Origin: Patescibacteria group bacterium
Lineage (GTDB): Bacteria; Patescibacteriota; Microgenomatia; UBA8517
Assembly: GCA_022868165.1 (NCBI GenBank)
Contig: JALHYA010000001.1
Span: 76,937 to 111,948, forward strand
DNA: 35,012 bases
Direction: 5' to 3'
Shown here: positions 26,978-35,012 of the stretch, piece after piece
How positions within the stretch are numbered: the stretch's first letter is position 1
Layout: each line of letters starts with the position of its first letter
Notes under the pieces: model-generated
What the model was told of the DNA's origin: nothing
Seen by the model: the letters and a program-made list of their open reading frames with translations, nothing else
Database searches by the model: none
Translations under genes and position numbers: made by a program

Positions 26978-28039
26978 CTAAATTGTTGCCAACCAGAGTC
27001 CAAATATCGCTAAGATGGCTCCGGCAATCCAGGCACGCATCACAATTTTCGGTTCTTCCCATCCTATTGCTAAAAGTGCATGGTGGATGGGTGCCAGCGG
27101 TAGAATCGGGCGATGAAGAACTTTCCACCCAACTATTTGTATCGCCGACGATGCGGCCTCTACAACAAAAATACCCCCGATTACAATTAGGCCAATTATG
27201 CTGCCGGTTAAAAGACCTATCACAGCGAGCATTGCCCCAAATGACAAGGCGCCGGCATCACCGAGAAAAATCCTTGCGGGGTAAACATTGAAATACAAAA
27301 ATGCGATAACGGCCCCCATCCAGAGTGAAATAAAAATAGAAAGAGGAGTATCCAAACTACCCGCAGCGATTACTCCAAAAGCGGCCAAACAAATCAGGAG
27401 AAGTCCCGAGGCAAGCCCATCCAAACCGTCGGTAAAATTGAAAGCGTTAGTAAAGGCGACAATAACCGTGGCCGAGAAAGGAATATACCAAAAACCAAGG
27501 TTTATTACTTTGTTCAAGAGAGGAATATGGAGAATCTGCACTCCCAAATATCTATAAATTACCCATGAAATAAAAAGTGCCAAAACCCATTGGAGTCCGA
27601 ACTTTTGCTTTCTGGTCAACCCATAGGCTATTCCTAATGGCCTAATTCCTGTTCTTCCTTTTCCAAAAATCTTTACCAAGTCGTCGGAAAGACCCAAGAA
27701 CCCAAAAGAGATGAAAGTAAAAAATATGATAAAAAGCTCGATATTTAAATTGAATGAGCTTTGAATATAAACTCCGAGGTATCTTACAAGAGGAAACAGT
27801 ACCGCAAAAAGAATTGTAACAACCGAAACCAAAAGTATTCCTCCGCCTATCGGCGTTCCCGCTTTTATATCGTGAAGCTTGTCGAAAAGGGGCACTTTTC
27901 CCCTTTTCGGCGCTTCTTTTCTCCTTGTAAGCTTGAGTTTGTAAAGAAGGTCGATAAATGGAACAACCAAAACGGAAGTTATAAGGAAGGAAAAAATGAC
28001 AAGACCAAGGCTTAGCGGTAAAACGTTTGGCGTTATCAT
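26978..28039 (-). CDS. mraY: Phospho-MurNAc-pentapeptide transferase MraY
   Basis: GKVPLFDKLHDIKAGTPIGGG; NAFNFTDGLDGLASG; RIFLGDAGALSFGAMLAVIGLL; PIHHAL. Confidence 0.97.
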   Translation of the reverse strand: MITPNVLPLSLGLVIFSFLITSVLVVPFIDLLYKLKLTRRKEAPKRGKVPLFDKLHDIKAGTPIGGGILLVSVVTILFAVLFPLVRYLGVYIQSSFNLNIELFIIFFTFISFGFLGLSDDLVKIFGKGRTGIRPLGIAYGLTRKQKFGLQWVLALFISWVIYRYLGVQILHIPLLNKVINLGFWYIPFSATVIVAFTNAFNFTDGLDGLASGLLLICLAAFGVIAAGSLDTPLSIFISLWMGAVIAFLYFNVYPARIFLGDAGALSFGAMLAVIGLLTGSIIGLIVIGGIFVVEAASSAIQIVGWKVLHRPILPLAPIHHALLAIGWEEPKIVMRAWIAGAILAIFGLWLATI

Positions 28040-28073
28040 TACTCAAACATTATAACTTAGTTGCGCTCCCCTT

Positions 28074-29096
28074 TCACAATCGGCGAAATACTCGTCGAAA
28101 GACCTCAAAACAATGCGTAAACCAATAAAGCAGTGAAACAGGTAAATCACGAGCGTGCAACCAATCAATTTTCTGACCTCCAAACCCTTTCTTAAACAGG
28201 GTAACACCCGCAAATCGGTGTTTTGGATTATCTCCAGGCGCAATGCCCCAGAAATTATAATATTTGCAACCGCGTTTTTTTGCTTCTCTTATTATTTGCC
28301 ACTGAAGAAAATATGAGGAAGGAATTTCGGAATATTTCGACGTAGAACCACTATGATGGTAATAAGCAGAGTCGCCGTAAAAAATGATTATTGCTGCTGC
28401 CAGTGCTCTTCCTTTATATCTGCAAACAAACATTCTCGCCTGGTTATCCTTTCCGAATGCTTTGAGTTGTGCCTTAAACAATTCTTCCGGAAAACCGACA
28501 AAACCATGTCTTGTTACTGTCTCGTTTTGTAATCTTGATAGGAGGGAAGATGACCCAAGGTCTGTGGTCTCTTCTAAAACCAGCTCTGTCTTTAGACTCT
28601 TTTTTATTAAATAACGGGTCGTTTTTCTCATTCCCCGAAGAAGAGCTTCTTCGTCGGCAGTTATATCCAAAACCCAAGTATTCTCGGCGTGCAGGTGCAT
28701 GGGAGCTGCCACAAACCCCAGTTCAGAAAACAACTTTTGCGCCTTTTCAGAATCCAATACGTCGGGCCGAATTCTTACAAACCAAGCTCCTTCTTCTTTT
28801 GCCAGCGAATAAATGGCCCCAACGACAAACCTTACAAGTTTTTTGTCTTCCCAGTCTAAGATTGGTCCCCCTGGTATAACCAAATGGGGGCCCCTTTTAG
28901 CCTTTTCCTCAATAACCAAATACACAGCTACAATTTGAGAATTTTTGAAAATTCCTATCCTAAATATCTTTTTACCTATGGCTTTGTTGGTCTCGCCCCA
29001 ATTCCACGACTGTAAAAAAGTTTGCGGATTATGACCGAGAACAAACTTTTCCCAAATTTCCTTATTTTCAATAGTCTTTACTGTGTATTTAGCCAT
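28074..29096 (-). CDS. FemAB/FemX-like peptidoglycan bridge aminoacyltransferase (GNAT fold)
   Basis: FLQSWNWGETNKAIGKKIFRIGIF; YYHHSGSTSKYSEIPSSYFLQWQIIREAKKRGCKYYNFWGI. Confidence 0.92.
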   Translation of the reverse strand: MAKYTVKTIENKEIWEKFVLGHNPQTFLQSWNWGETNKAIGKKIFRIGIFKNSQIVAVYLVIEEKAKRGPHLVIPGGPILDWEDKKLVRFVVGAIYSLAKEEGAWFVRIRPDVLDSEKAQKLFSELGFVAAPMHLHAENTWVLDITADEEALLRGMRKTTRYLIKKSLKTELVLEETTDLGSSSLLSRLQNETVTRHGFVGFPEELFKAQLKAFGKDNQARMFVCRYKGRALAAAIIIFYGDSAYYHHSGSTSKYSEIPSSYFLQWQIIREAKKRGCKYYNFWGIAPGDNPKHRFAGVTLFKKGFGGQKIDWLHARDLPVSLLYWFTHCFEVFRRVFRRL

Positions 29097-30313
29097 TTTT
29101 TTACAAGTTTTATAACCTTTAACACATCATCCCTTGTTAATGAAGGGTATGTAGGTAAATTAATCGTTGTCTCCGAAAAAAGTTCCGCATTAGGACAATC
29201 TCCATGATAACCTACCAGAGACAAATCGACAGCGGGCATAATGGTACCTTTATACCAATCGCCTAATAAAATTCCATTTCTTTTTGCCTTTTTAAAAAGC
29301 TCTCCAGCCTTTTTATGTCGTATAGGAAACCTTAATAACGAGTCTTCGGCAGAATGCGGAGGAAAAATTAAGCCGGTTTTTTTCAACGAAGATGAATAAA
29401 GTTTAGAAATAGTTTTTCTGTGACTAACAAATTTTCTGAGTTTAGTAAGTTGCTTTCTGGCAAGTATTGCTAGACCGCCGGGCATTTTAGTGGGAAAAAT
29501 TGAGGGCCTGTCGCCCATCTTTTCTTCCTTATACACAGCCCGAGATAAAAGCCCGGCTTTCTGCAAAGCAAAAAGGATTATTTTGCCTATACCAGAGTTG
29601 TAGGTCGGCAGAATCAAAGAAAATGCAATAGGATGAAACAATTGTTGAAGAGTCCACAAGGTTGGGGGTCTTTTTAATTTATTTCTTAAGCTTTTTATTT
29701 TGTTATACAAATTCCTGTCCGAACAGAGCACTATTCCGCCAAAAACAGAAGATATTGTTTTATCCCGGCCGAAACTGAAAAAAGCAACGTCACCAAATGT
29801 TCCTAGTGGCTTACCCTTAAACGTGGTGCCCAAACAATGGGCACAATCCTCTATTAAAACTAGCTTATTGGAAATGCATATGTTCTTGATTTCCGGAATA
29901 TTGGCACTAATACCAAAAGTGTTTTGTACGATAACTGCCCTAGTCTTATTGTTAATTTTCTTCCTAAGATCGTCAGGAGAAATATTATATGACTCGTCTA
30001 TATCTATATATCTTGGGGTTGCACCAGACCAAAAAACAGAATTGGGTGCAGCAACACAAGTGAAGGCTTGAAGAGCGACCTCGCTACCTTTACCTAACCC
30101 GAGTGCTTTCAATATCAAATATTGCGCACTTCTGCCGCTGTTGACTGCTACTGCCTTGTACCCATTTCCAAAGACTTGTGCAAACTCCTGTTCTAAAAGC
30201 TCAACTTCTTTATCGTCATTCCATTTAAAAGGGGAAAAAAGAGTTTTTAAAGCCAACATCACGTCATCACGTTCAGTATTGGGCGAGAGAGAAATTGCTA
30301 TTGGTCTATTCAT
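29078..30313 (-). CDS. DegT/DnrJ/EryC1/StrS family aminotransferase
   Basis: AVNSGRSAQYLILKALGLGKGSEVALQAFTCVAAPNSVFWSGATPRYIDID; LIEDCAHCLGTTFKGKPLGTFGDVAFFSFGRDKTISS; start MNRPIAISL likely. Confidence 0.93.
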   Translation of the reverse strand: MNRPIAISLSPNTERDDVMLALKTLFSPFKWNDDKEVELLEQEFAQVFGNGYKAVAVNSGRSAQYLILKALGLGKGSEVALQAFTCVAAPNSVFWSGATPRYIDIDESYNISPDDLRKKINNKTRAVIVQNTFGISANIPEIKNICISNKLVLIEDCAHCLGTTFKGKPLGTFGDVAFFSFGRDKTISSVFGGIVLCSDRNLYNKIKSLRNKLKRPPTLWTLQQLFHPIAFSLILPTYNSGIGKIILFALQKAGLLSRAVYKEEKMGDRPSIFPTKMPGGLAILARKQLTKLRKFVSHRKTISKLYSSSLKKTGLIFPPHSAEDSLLRFPIRHKKAGELFKKAKRNGILLGDWYKGTIMPAVDLSLVGYHGDCPNAELFSETTINLPTYPSLTRDDVLKVIKLVKKWLNTQ

Positions 30314-31919
30314 TGTTGTCTGTAAGATCAAGAATACTCTGGGGGAGTCTTCCTTCAAAAAGGATAACAAACTTCTTTCGAGCGAGATCTCCTACAGACT
30401 TTCGCAATAGATTTACATTCTCGACCAATTCAAGCCTTTTTCTATCTTTGCCTAGCCCTTCGCTCATATCGCCCAAAAAATCTGTATTTGTAAGAATTAT
30501 CCTATCAATCTTGCCTTCCATTAAAGCCCCAAGTTCTTTATGAACATCTTTCGAAACCGGGCCTAATTCGATGATGCCCGAAGTAATTACCGCCTTCTTT
30601 TGCCTTGTAAAGGTTTCCAGATAAGCCAGGGCGGATTTAAATCCTGCTGGTGTTGAGTTGTAAGAATCATCAATTATATAAGAACCGTTCTTGAGCTTTT
30701 TAAGCTGCATTGTTTTCTCCGGCAAAGAAATCGTCTTGCAGCCTTTTTCAATTTCTTTCCAGCTGAGGCCTGTAATCCTCGCAACAAGAATTGCCCCGGT
30801 TAGGTTTTCTAAAAAGTGGATGCCTCTTAGGGGAGCAAAAAACTTCTTAGATTGCACACCGTCGGACACCTCAAAATATAAACCATTCTGTGTTGCCGAC
30901 ACAACTTTGGATTCCATGTCAACCTTAAAATCTCCAGACTTATTATCCGCTAGGCAGTATCCCTTAATCTTCAATTTAGCAGGTAAATTCTTAGCCTCTT
31001 GAGCTAGTTCTACGCAACCGGGGTTAGAAAAATTAAAAACGGCTGTTCCATTTGGCGGTAAAGCCTCTATGAGCTCGAATTTTGTCTTCTTTATATTTTC
31101 TAAACTTCCAAAAAGAAAAAGGTGCTGGGCTTCTATCCCCGTAATTACTCCCATTTTAGGCTTCACAATATCAGCCAACACTTTCACTTCCCCCCTTTTA
31201 TATGCCCCCATCTCAGCAATGAAATATTTGGTTCCTTTTTTCAGATTCTCTAGAATATTTAAGGCTATTCCAAATTCCGTATTTTGGCTTCCGGTGGTCT
31301 TTACTATTTGATATTTTTCCGACAAAAGATGGGCAATAAAATCTTTTGTGGTAGTTTTTCCATAACTTCCCGTTACTCCAATTACGAAGGGACGGATCTG
31401 ATTAAGCTTTCGTTTTGCTTCTGCGATTTTCTGCTTTTTTGCTCTCTGAGAGATTATCCCAGTCCAGCAAATACCCATCGATATCCCCAAGATCAAGAAA
31501 ATCTCACCGAAAAATAAACTCGAGTATATATTTATCTTTGGGAAAAATTGAACAAGCAAAATTGGTATTAAAACCAAAAAGCCACCTGAGGCTAGGATTG
31601 AAAGTGCTCTTTGTGTAAAAATCGGTCTACGCAAACGTCTGCTGAAAATTTCGTAAATAGTTCTGAAATCAAGAAACAAGAAGGCTGCCAAAACTAAAAT
31701 GCCCAATTCAGTTACAAAAATTGATGCTGCAAGCAGAGCTACCTTAAGAGCAACAATTGCAAAATCTAAGTCCGACCTACCATCCGTACTCCTGAATAAA
31801 AGATTGAATCTATCGTATCTGTATTCCTTAACCTGCCACCAATAAGTCCATACCAAAACTTGCCTTGCGGCCTGCGGCAGCCAAACGATAAGTAGAATTA
31901 GACCAAAGTAAGGAACCAT
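30306..31919 (-). CDS. murF: MurF-like Mur ligase with N-terminal multi-TM domain
   Basis: VIGVTGSYGKTTTKDFIAHLLSEKY; IIDDSYNSTPAGFKSALAYL; ~170 aa hydrophobic N-terminal extension. Confidence 0.92.
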   Translation of the reverse strand: MVPYFGLILLIVWLPQAARQVLVWTYWWQVKEYRYDRFNLLFRSTDGRSDLDFAIVALKVALLAASIFVTELGILVLAAFLFLDFRTIYEIFSRRLRRPIFTQRALSILASGGFLVLIPILLVQFFPKINIYSSLFFGEIFLILGISMGICWTGIISQRAKKQKIAEAKRKLNQIRPFVIGVTGSYGKTTTKDFIAHLLSEKYQIVKTTGSQNTEFGIALNILENLKKGTKYFIAEMGAYKRGEVKVLADIVKPKMGVITGIEAQHLFLFGSLENIKKTKFELIEALPPNGTAVFNFSNPGCVELAQEAKNLPAKLKIKGYCLADNKSGDFKVDMESKVVSATQNGLYFEVSDGVQSKKFFAPLRGIHFLENLTGAILVARITGLSWKEIEKGCKTISLPEKTMQLKKLKNGSYIIDDSYNSTPAGFKSALAYLETFTRQKKAVITSGIIELGPVSKDVHKELGALMEGKIDRIILTNTDFLGDMSEGLGKDRKRLELVENVNLLRKSVGDLARKKFVILFEGRLPQSILDLTDNNE

Positions 31920-32617
31920 TTTTCTATTTCCGTGGCCAGCTCGACCGGCCTTTCATAAGGCAACCTATGCCCTTCGTTATCAAATACCACCAATTTTGAC
32001 TTCGGGAGTGCCTTTTGAAGAAAATATGCTGCCGATACAGGGGTCATTCTATCTTCTCTACCCCATAAAATTAGCGAGGGAACTTTAATTCTCGGCACAA
32101 TCTTTTTTAAATTTTCGGAAACAACTTTCTTAAATACTTCTCTCATTACTCCAGTAGTTTTTTCGTAATCGTGTTCCCGCGCTACACCGTAAATAATTTT
32201 TCTGAAAAGTTTCGCCAGGGGAGGATACAAAAGAAAAATCCTTCCAATTTTTGAAAGAACGGAAAAGACAATCCTTTTAGCCAAGCTGGCCCTTGAAAAG
32301 CCCGCCGCAGCGCATAATATCATTCCTTTCAATCTTTTCGGTTCGCCCAATGCCAACTTAACCGCAATTCTTCCCCCAAACGAATGTCCAAACAAAAAGA
32401 AATCCCCGCTCTTAAAATAACTGTTGGCTTTGTTTAATACAAAATCGGCATAGTCATCCAAGCTCCAAGCCTCCTTCGGTGGCGGAAGATCAAACCCTGG
32501 GAGTTTTAAAATCAGAACCTTCCATCCTATTTTTTTAAGCTCCAGAGAAAGCTTCAGGAGCTTTCCGCCCCGAGCTCCCCAGCCGTGAATTAATAAGATA
32601 TTTCTAGCTTTATTCAC
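31898..32617 (-). CDS. Alpha/beta hydrolase
   Basis: ILLIHGWGARGGKLLKL; FLFGHSFGGRIAVKLAL; SLILWGREDRMTPVSAA; DNEGHRLPYERP. Confidence 0.93.
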   Translation of the reverse strand: MNKARNILLIHGWGARGGKLLKLSLELKKIGWKVLILKLPGFDLPPPKEAWSLDDYADFVLNKANSYFKSGDFFLFGHSFGGRIAVKLALGEPKRLKGMILCAAAGFSRASLAKRIVFSVLSKIGRIFLLYPPLAKLFRKIIYGVAREHDYEKTTGVMREVFKKVVSENLKKIVPRIKVPSLILWGREDRMTPVSAAYFLQKALPKSKLVVFDNEGHRLPYERPVELATEIEKWFLTLV

Positions 32618-32670
32618 GCTAACATTTTAGCATTATGAGCCGTAAAAATAAGTCCCGCTTGACTGCATAT

Positions 32671-32678
32671 GCTATAGT
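32671..32678 (+). promoter_or_regulatory. Extended -10 TGCTATAGT (core 32673-32678), 7 nt from ATG 32686, within an imperfect dyad
   Basis: CATATGCTATAGTATATG dyad; downstream ATG fits leaderless geometry. Confidence 0.5.
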
Positions 32679-32685
32679 ATATGAC

Positions 32686-32994
32686 ATGCAATCAGAACGA
32701 GCGAATTCACTTCATTCACAAGTTGAGGCATTCGCGGAAGAACTCCGGTCAAACCCCGATGTGGTGGGCGTTTGGATACGTCTTGATCTCGAGAACCATG
32801 GCAATGAAATAGTCGTACATGAGAAAGCTGACCAATCAGCAGAAGCGACGATTTTCGGGCCTAGTGGGGAGAGGGAAACATTCCAAGGAAGAATTGTGCC
32901 CAAGAGACTCAATAGAGGATATGCTATTAGGCAAGAGTTTTTTGTGGCCAGCGCGGGAAAAAGGGAGATTCTTCTTAGGGAAGGAGAATTTTAA
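32686..32994 (+). CDS. Hypothetical protein (start re-placed from 32635)
   Basis: MQSERANSLHSQVEAFAEELRSNPDVVGVWIRLDLENHGNEIVVHEKADQ...; the first 17 codons of the listed ORF overlap the likely promoter. Confidence 0.65.
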   Translation: MQSERANSLHSQVEAFAEELRSNPDVVGVWIRLDLENHGNEIVVHEKADQSAEATIFGPSGERETFQGRIVPKRLNRGYAIRQEFFVASAGKREILLREGEF

Positions 32995-33020
32995 TCCTCG
33001 TGTCTTAATGAGGCTAAAAC

Positions 33021-33272
33021 ATGAGCACAGAAAGAGTAAACCGGTTCCCTCTAGCCCTATATCTAAGGCCTCTAGGACCTCAGGGGCCCCTCATAGGAAT
33101 CAAAATTACAGAGATAGGCGATATTATTGCTCTTGATACTGCGATGGGAGAATTAATGTTGGAGGAGAGAAAAACCGTAAATGGAATCCTTAGAGCTACA
33201 GAAAGAGCAGGTTTGGAAATTGTGGACAGTAGCCAACTCCCTGACCAACAAAAACTAGATTCTATTGACTAG
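33021..33272 (+). CDS. Hypothetical protein (83 aa)
   Basis: MSTERVNRFPLALYLRPLGPQGPLIGIKITEIGDIIALDTAMGELMLEERKTVNGILRATERAGLEIVDSSQLPDQQKLDSID; follows 32686 ORF by 26 nt; tail overlaps murE stop. Confidence 0.6.
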   Translation: MSTERVNRFPLALYLRPLGPQGPLIGIKITEIGDIIALDTAMGELMLEERKTVNGILRATERAGLEIVDSSQLPDQQKLDSID

Positions 33273-34461
33273 TTATTTTACTTAGAGCGCCTTCGGCGAT
33301 CTTTTTATCGCCCCAGGGCAACTCTTTGTCTCCAAAAGCCATACTTTTCTCCGGCCCTTTTCCGCAAATTACAACTATGTCTTCTTTCTTCGCCAGCTTT
33401 GTAATGGCAAATCTTATTGCTTCCTTTCTGTCTTCTATTCTATAAACCTTACCTCGCTCTTTTTTTGCACCCTTAACCATAGCATCAATTATCTTATTCA
33501 CATCTTCATGTCTTGGGTCTTCGGCAGTAAAAACCGAAATATCGGCGAGTCCAGAAGATATCTTACCCATCATGGGCCTTTTTTCTATGTCTCTTTCTCC
33601 TGCGCAGCCAAAAACCGATATCAATTTCCCCTGTTTTCTTTTTTGGTTTTTGAGAACCTTAAGAACCTTTTCCAATCCATTGGGTGTATGAGCAAAATCG
33701 ACTATAACCCTAAATCCCTTTTTATTTGGGATTTCCTCCATTCTTCCCGGAACACCCGGAAAAGCTTTAATTCCTTTTACAATATCCACTTCGCTAATTC
33801 CCAACTCTTGGGCTACCTTAATTGCCGCCTCCGAATTTAGAAAGTTATACGGCTCAGGAAATCTTTTTATAATGGCCTGCTTTAATTTGTACGATAACTT
33901 TTCGTCAGGATAAGACATAATTTTTATTTTTCTCCCCGAGGATTTAATAATTTTCGCGATTTTATTAAATGAATGGTCTGTTCGATTTAATACAGCAATT
34001 TTTGATGACGTAAAAAGTTTAGCCTTTGCCTCTACATATTTTTTGAAGGCCTTGTGATAATCGAGGTGTTCATGGGTGATGTTTGTGAGAACTCCGACGT
34101 AAAAATTGCATCCCAGAACTCTAAATTGGTCGAGCCCATGCGAACTTACTTCCAAAATCATATACTCGCTTTGTTTGTCCCCAGCTTCTCTTAGGAGTTT
34201 TTGGAGAAGGAATGGATCTGGTGTTGTAGTATGAAAACCAGTCTCAATCTTTCTGGTTCCGATAATTGCACCCACAGTAGAGATCACTGAGACTTTCTTG
34301 CCAGCTTTATTAAGAATGTGATAAATGAGATTGACTGTAGTTGTCTTTCCGTCTGTCCCCGTAACACCTATCACTTTCAATTTCCTTGCCGGATATCTAT
34401 TTACGGCAATCGCAATTAAGGCATAGACAAGTTGCCGGGCCTTCTTGTGAATCAAAAACAT
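33262..34461 (-). CDS. murE: UDP-MurNAc-peptide ligase MurE (start probably ATG 34461)
   Basis: KVIGVTGTDGKTTTVNLIYHIL; LEVSSHGLDQFRV; LTNITHEHLDYH; VIVDFAHTPNGLEKVL; extended -10 TGATAGAAT 8 nt before ATG 34461. Confidence 0.92.
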   Translation of the reverse strand: MFLIHKKARQLVYALIAIAVNRYPARKLKVIGVTGTDGKTTTVNLIYHILNKAGKKVSVISTVGAIIGTRKIETGFHTTTPDPFLLQKLLREAGDKQSEYMILEVSSHGLDQFRVLGCNFYVGVLTNITHEHLDYHKAFKKYVEAKAKLFTSSKIAVLNRTDHSFNKIAKIIKSSGRKIKIMSYPDEKLSYKLKQAIIKRFPEPYNFLNSEAAIKVAQELGISEVDIVKGIKAFPGVPGRMEEIPNKKGFRVIVDFAHTPNGLEKVLKVLKNQKRKQGKLISVFGCAGERDIEKRPMMGKISSGLADISVFTAEDPRHEDVNKIIDAMVKGAKKERGKVYRIEDRKEAIRFAITKLAKKEDIVVICGKGPEKSMAFGDKELPWGDKKIAEGALSKITSQ

Positions 34462-34480
34462 CGCAGCATATTCTATCAGA

Positions 34481-34509
34481 TTGACTATTCCGGACCTTGA
34501 TTTTATAAT
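34481..34509 (+). promoter_or_regulatory. sigma70 promoter TTGACT-17-TATAAT, 6 nt from ATG 34516
   Basis: -35 34481-34486, -10 34504-34509; near-consensus. Confidence 0.7.
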
Positions 34510-34515
34510 TTTGCG

Positions 34516-34836
34516 ATGCCGGAACGAAACGAAAGCAAAATTCCCGAACATTTAATGCCGCTTTTTGAAGCAGAAAATGTACACGAAATCCTCAACACGG
34601 CAATGGGTCTAATAACCTTTAGTTCTTTATCGGATCAAAAAGACCTGTTAAGTAATATACATTTCTTAAGCATCGTCAATAGCGCTCTTCTTGAAATGGA
34701 TGAGGCTAGGCCGGAGGTTCTAGAACGCATTGTTCAAACATTCGCTGAACCATTAAGAGAAACTGCGAAATTAAGACTAGAAAAAATGATTGACGATACC
34801 TCTTCTAGCTCTCCGGCTGAATCCCAAAGTACATAA
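34516..34836 (+). CDS. Hypothetical protein between ftsI and murE
   Basis: 106 aa, MPERNESKIPEHLMPLFEAENVHEILNTAMGLITFSSLSDQKDLL...; good promoter at the ATG, no SD; tail overlaps ftsI stop by 32 bp. Confidence 0.65.
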   Translation: MPERNESKIPEHLMPLFEAENVHEILNTAMGLITFSSLSDQKDLLSNIHFLSIVNSALLEMDEARPEVLERIVQTFAEPLRETAKLRLEKMIDDTSSSSPAESQST

Positions 34837-35012
34837 AAAGGTCTTTGGCTATGGAGTACCACAAAGGGGCGGCCGTTTCGGAAGCCCAAGGGGAGGTTTT
34901 CGGCTGCTGAAGAGTCACCAGCATAATAAACTTCGGCTTGTCGAAAGGAGCAAAACCTATAAAAGATGCAATCGTGTTTTCGGGATCGTAATGTCCAGCA
35001 ATAGGAATTTGA
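34805..35012 (-). CDS. ftsI: Penicillin-binding protein (FtsI/PBP2-like) C-terminus, partial
   Basis: Reverse strand: QIPIAGHYDPENTIASFIGFAPFDKPKFIMLVTLQQPKTSPWASETAAPLWYSIAKDLFMYFGIQPES*; matches PBP transpeptidase C-terminus and dcw position. Confidence 0.85.
   Translation of the reverse strand, partial: QIPIAGHYDPENTIASFIGFAPFDKPKFIMLVTLQQPKTSPWASETAAPLWYSIAKDLFMYFGIQPES

Noticed and set aside
1-35012. CRISPR array, rRNA, transposase or phage genes
   Set aside because: No regularly spaced repeats, rRNA-like sequence or recombinase/transposase ORF seen

Overview
This 35 kb window looks like a low-GC bacterial chromosome, probably a CPR/Patescibacteria (Microgenomates-like) genome; the taxonomy is inferred from protein style only. 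Left part (1-7.5 kb, minus strand): surface-polysaccharide genes (three GT2 glycosyltransferases, one GT4 glycosyltransferase, an ArnT/PMT-like membrane glycosyltransferase, a Wzx-like flippase, a SAM methyltransferase). Accessory part (4.0-4.75 kb and 7.5-11.6 kb): very small membrane proteins in locally GC-rich segments, a secreted protein, a zeta-toxin-like kinase with a tiny downstream partner, and two paralogous 71-aa two-helix proteins that share a duplicated promoter/leader. Next come tRNA-Val(CAC) joined to a ferric-reductase-like gene, then guaB-like, lepB, parB, rpmA, rplU, rodA, ileS and lctP. The right end is a dcw cell-wall/division cluster on the minus strand (ftsZ, ftsA, ftsQ, murG, ftsW, mraY, femAB, a DegT aminotransferase, murF, an alpha/beta hydrolase, murE, partial ftsI), with unrecognised plus-strand ORFs inserted in it. 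The strongest non-obvious signals are: (1) recurrent promoter-to-ATG geometry predicting leaderless mRNAs; (2) the duplicated promoter + small membrane protein + 3' stem cassette; (3) a zeta-toxin/55-aa module flanked by a 31-nt imperfect repeat; (4) a tRNA whose 3' end lies 3 nt from an ATG; (5) a perfect 22-nt dyad in front of guaB. No CRISPR array, rRNA or transposase was seen. Everything was read by eye with no database search.
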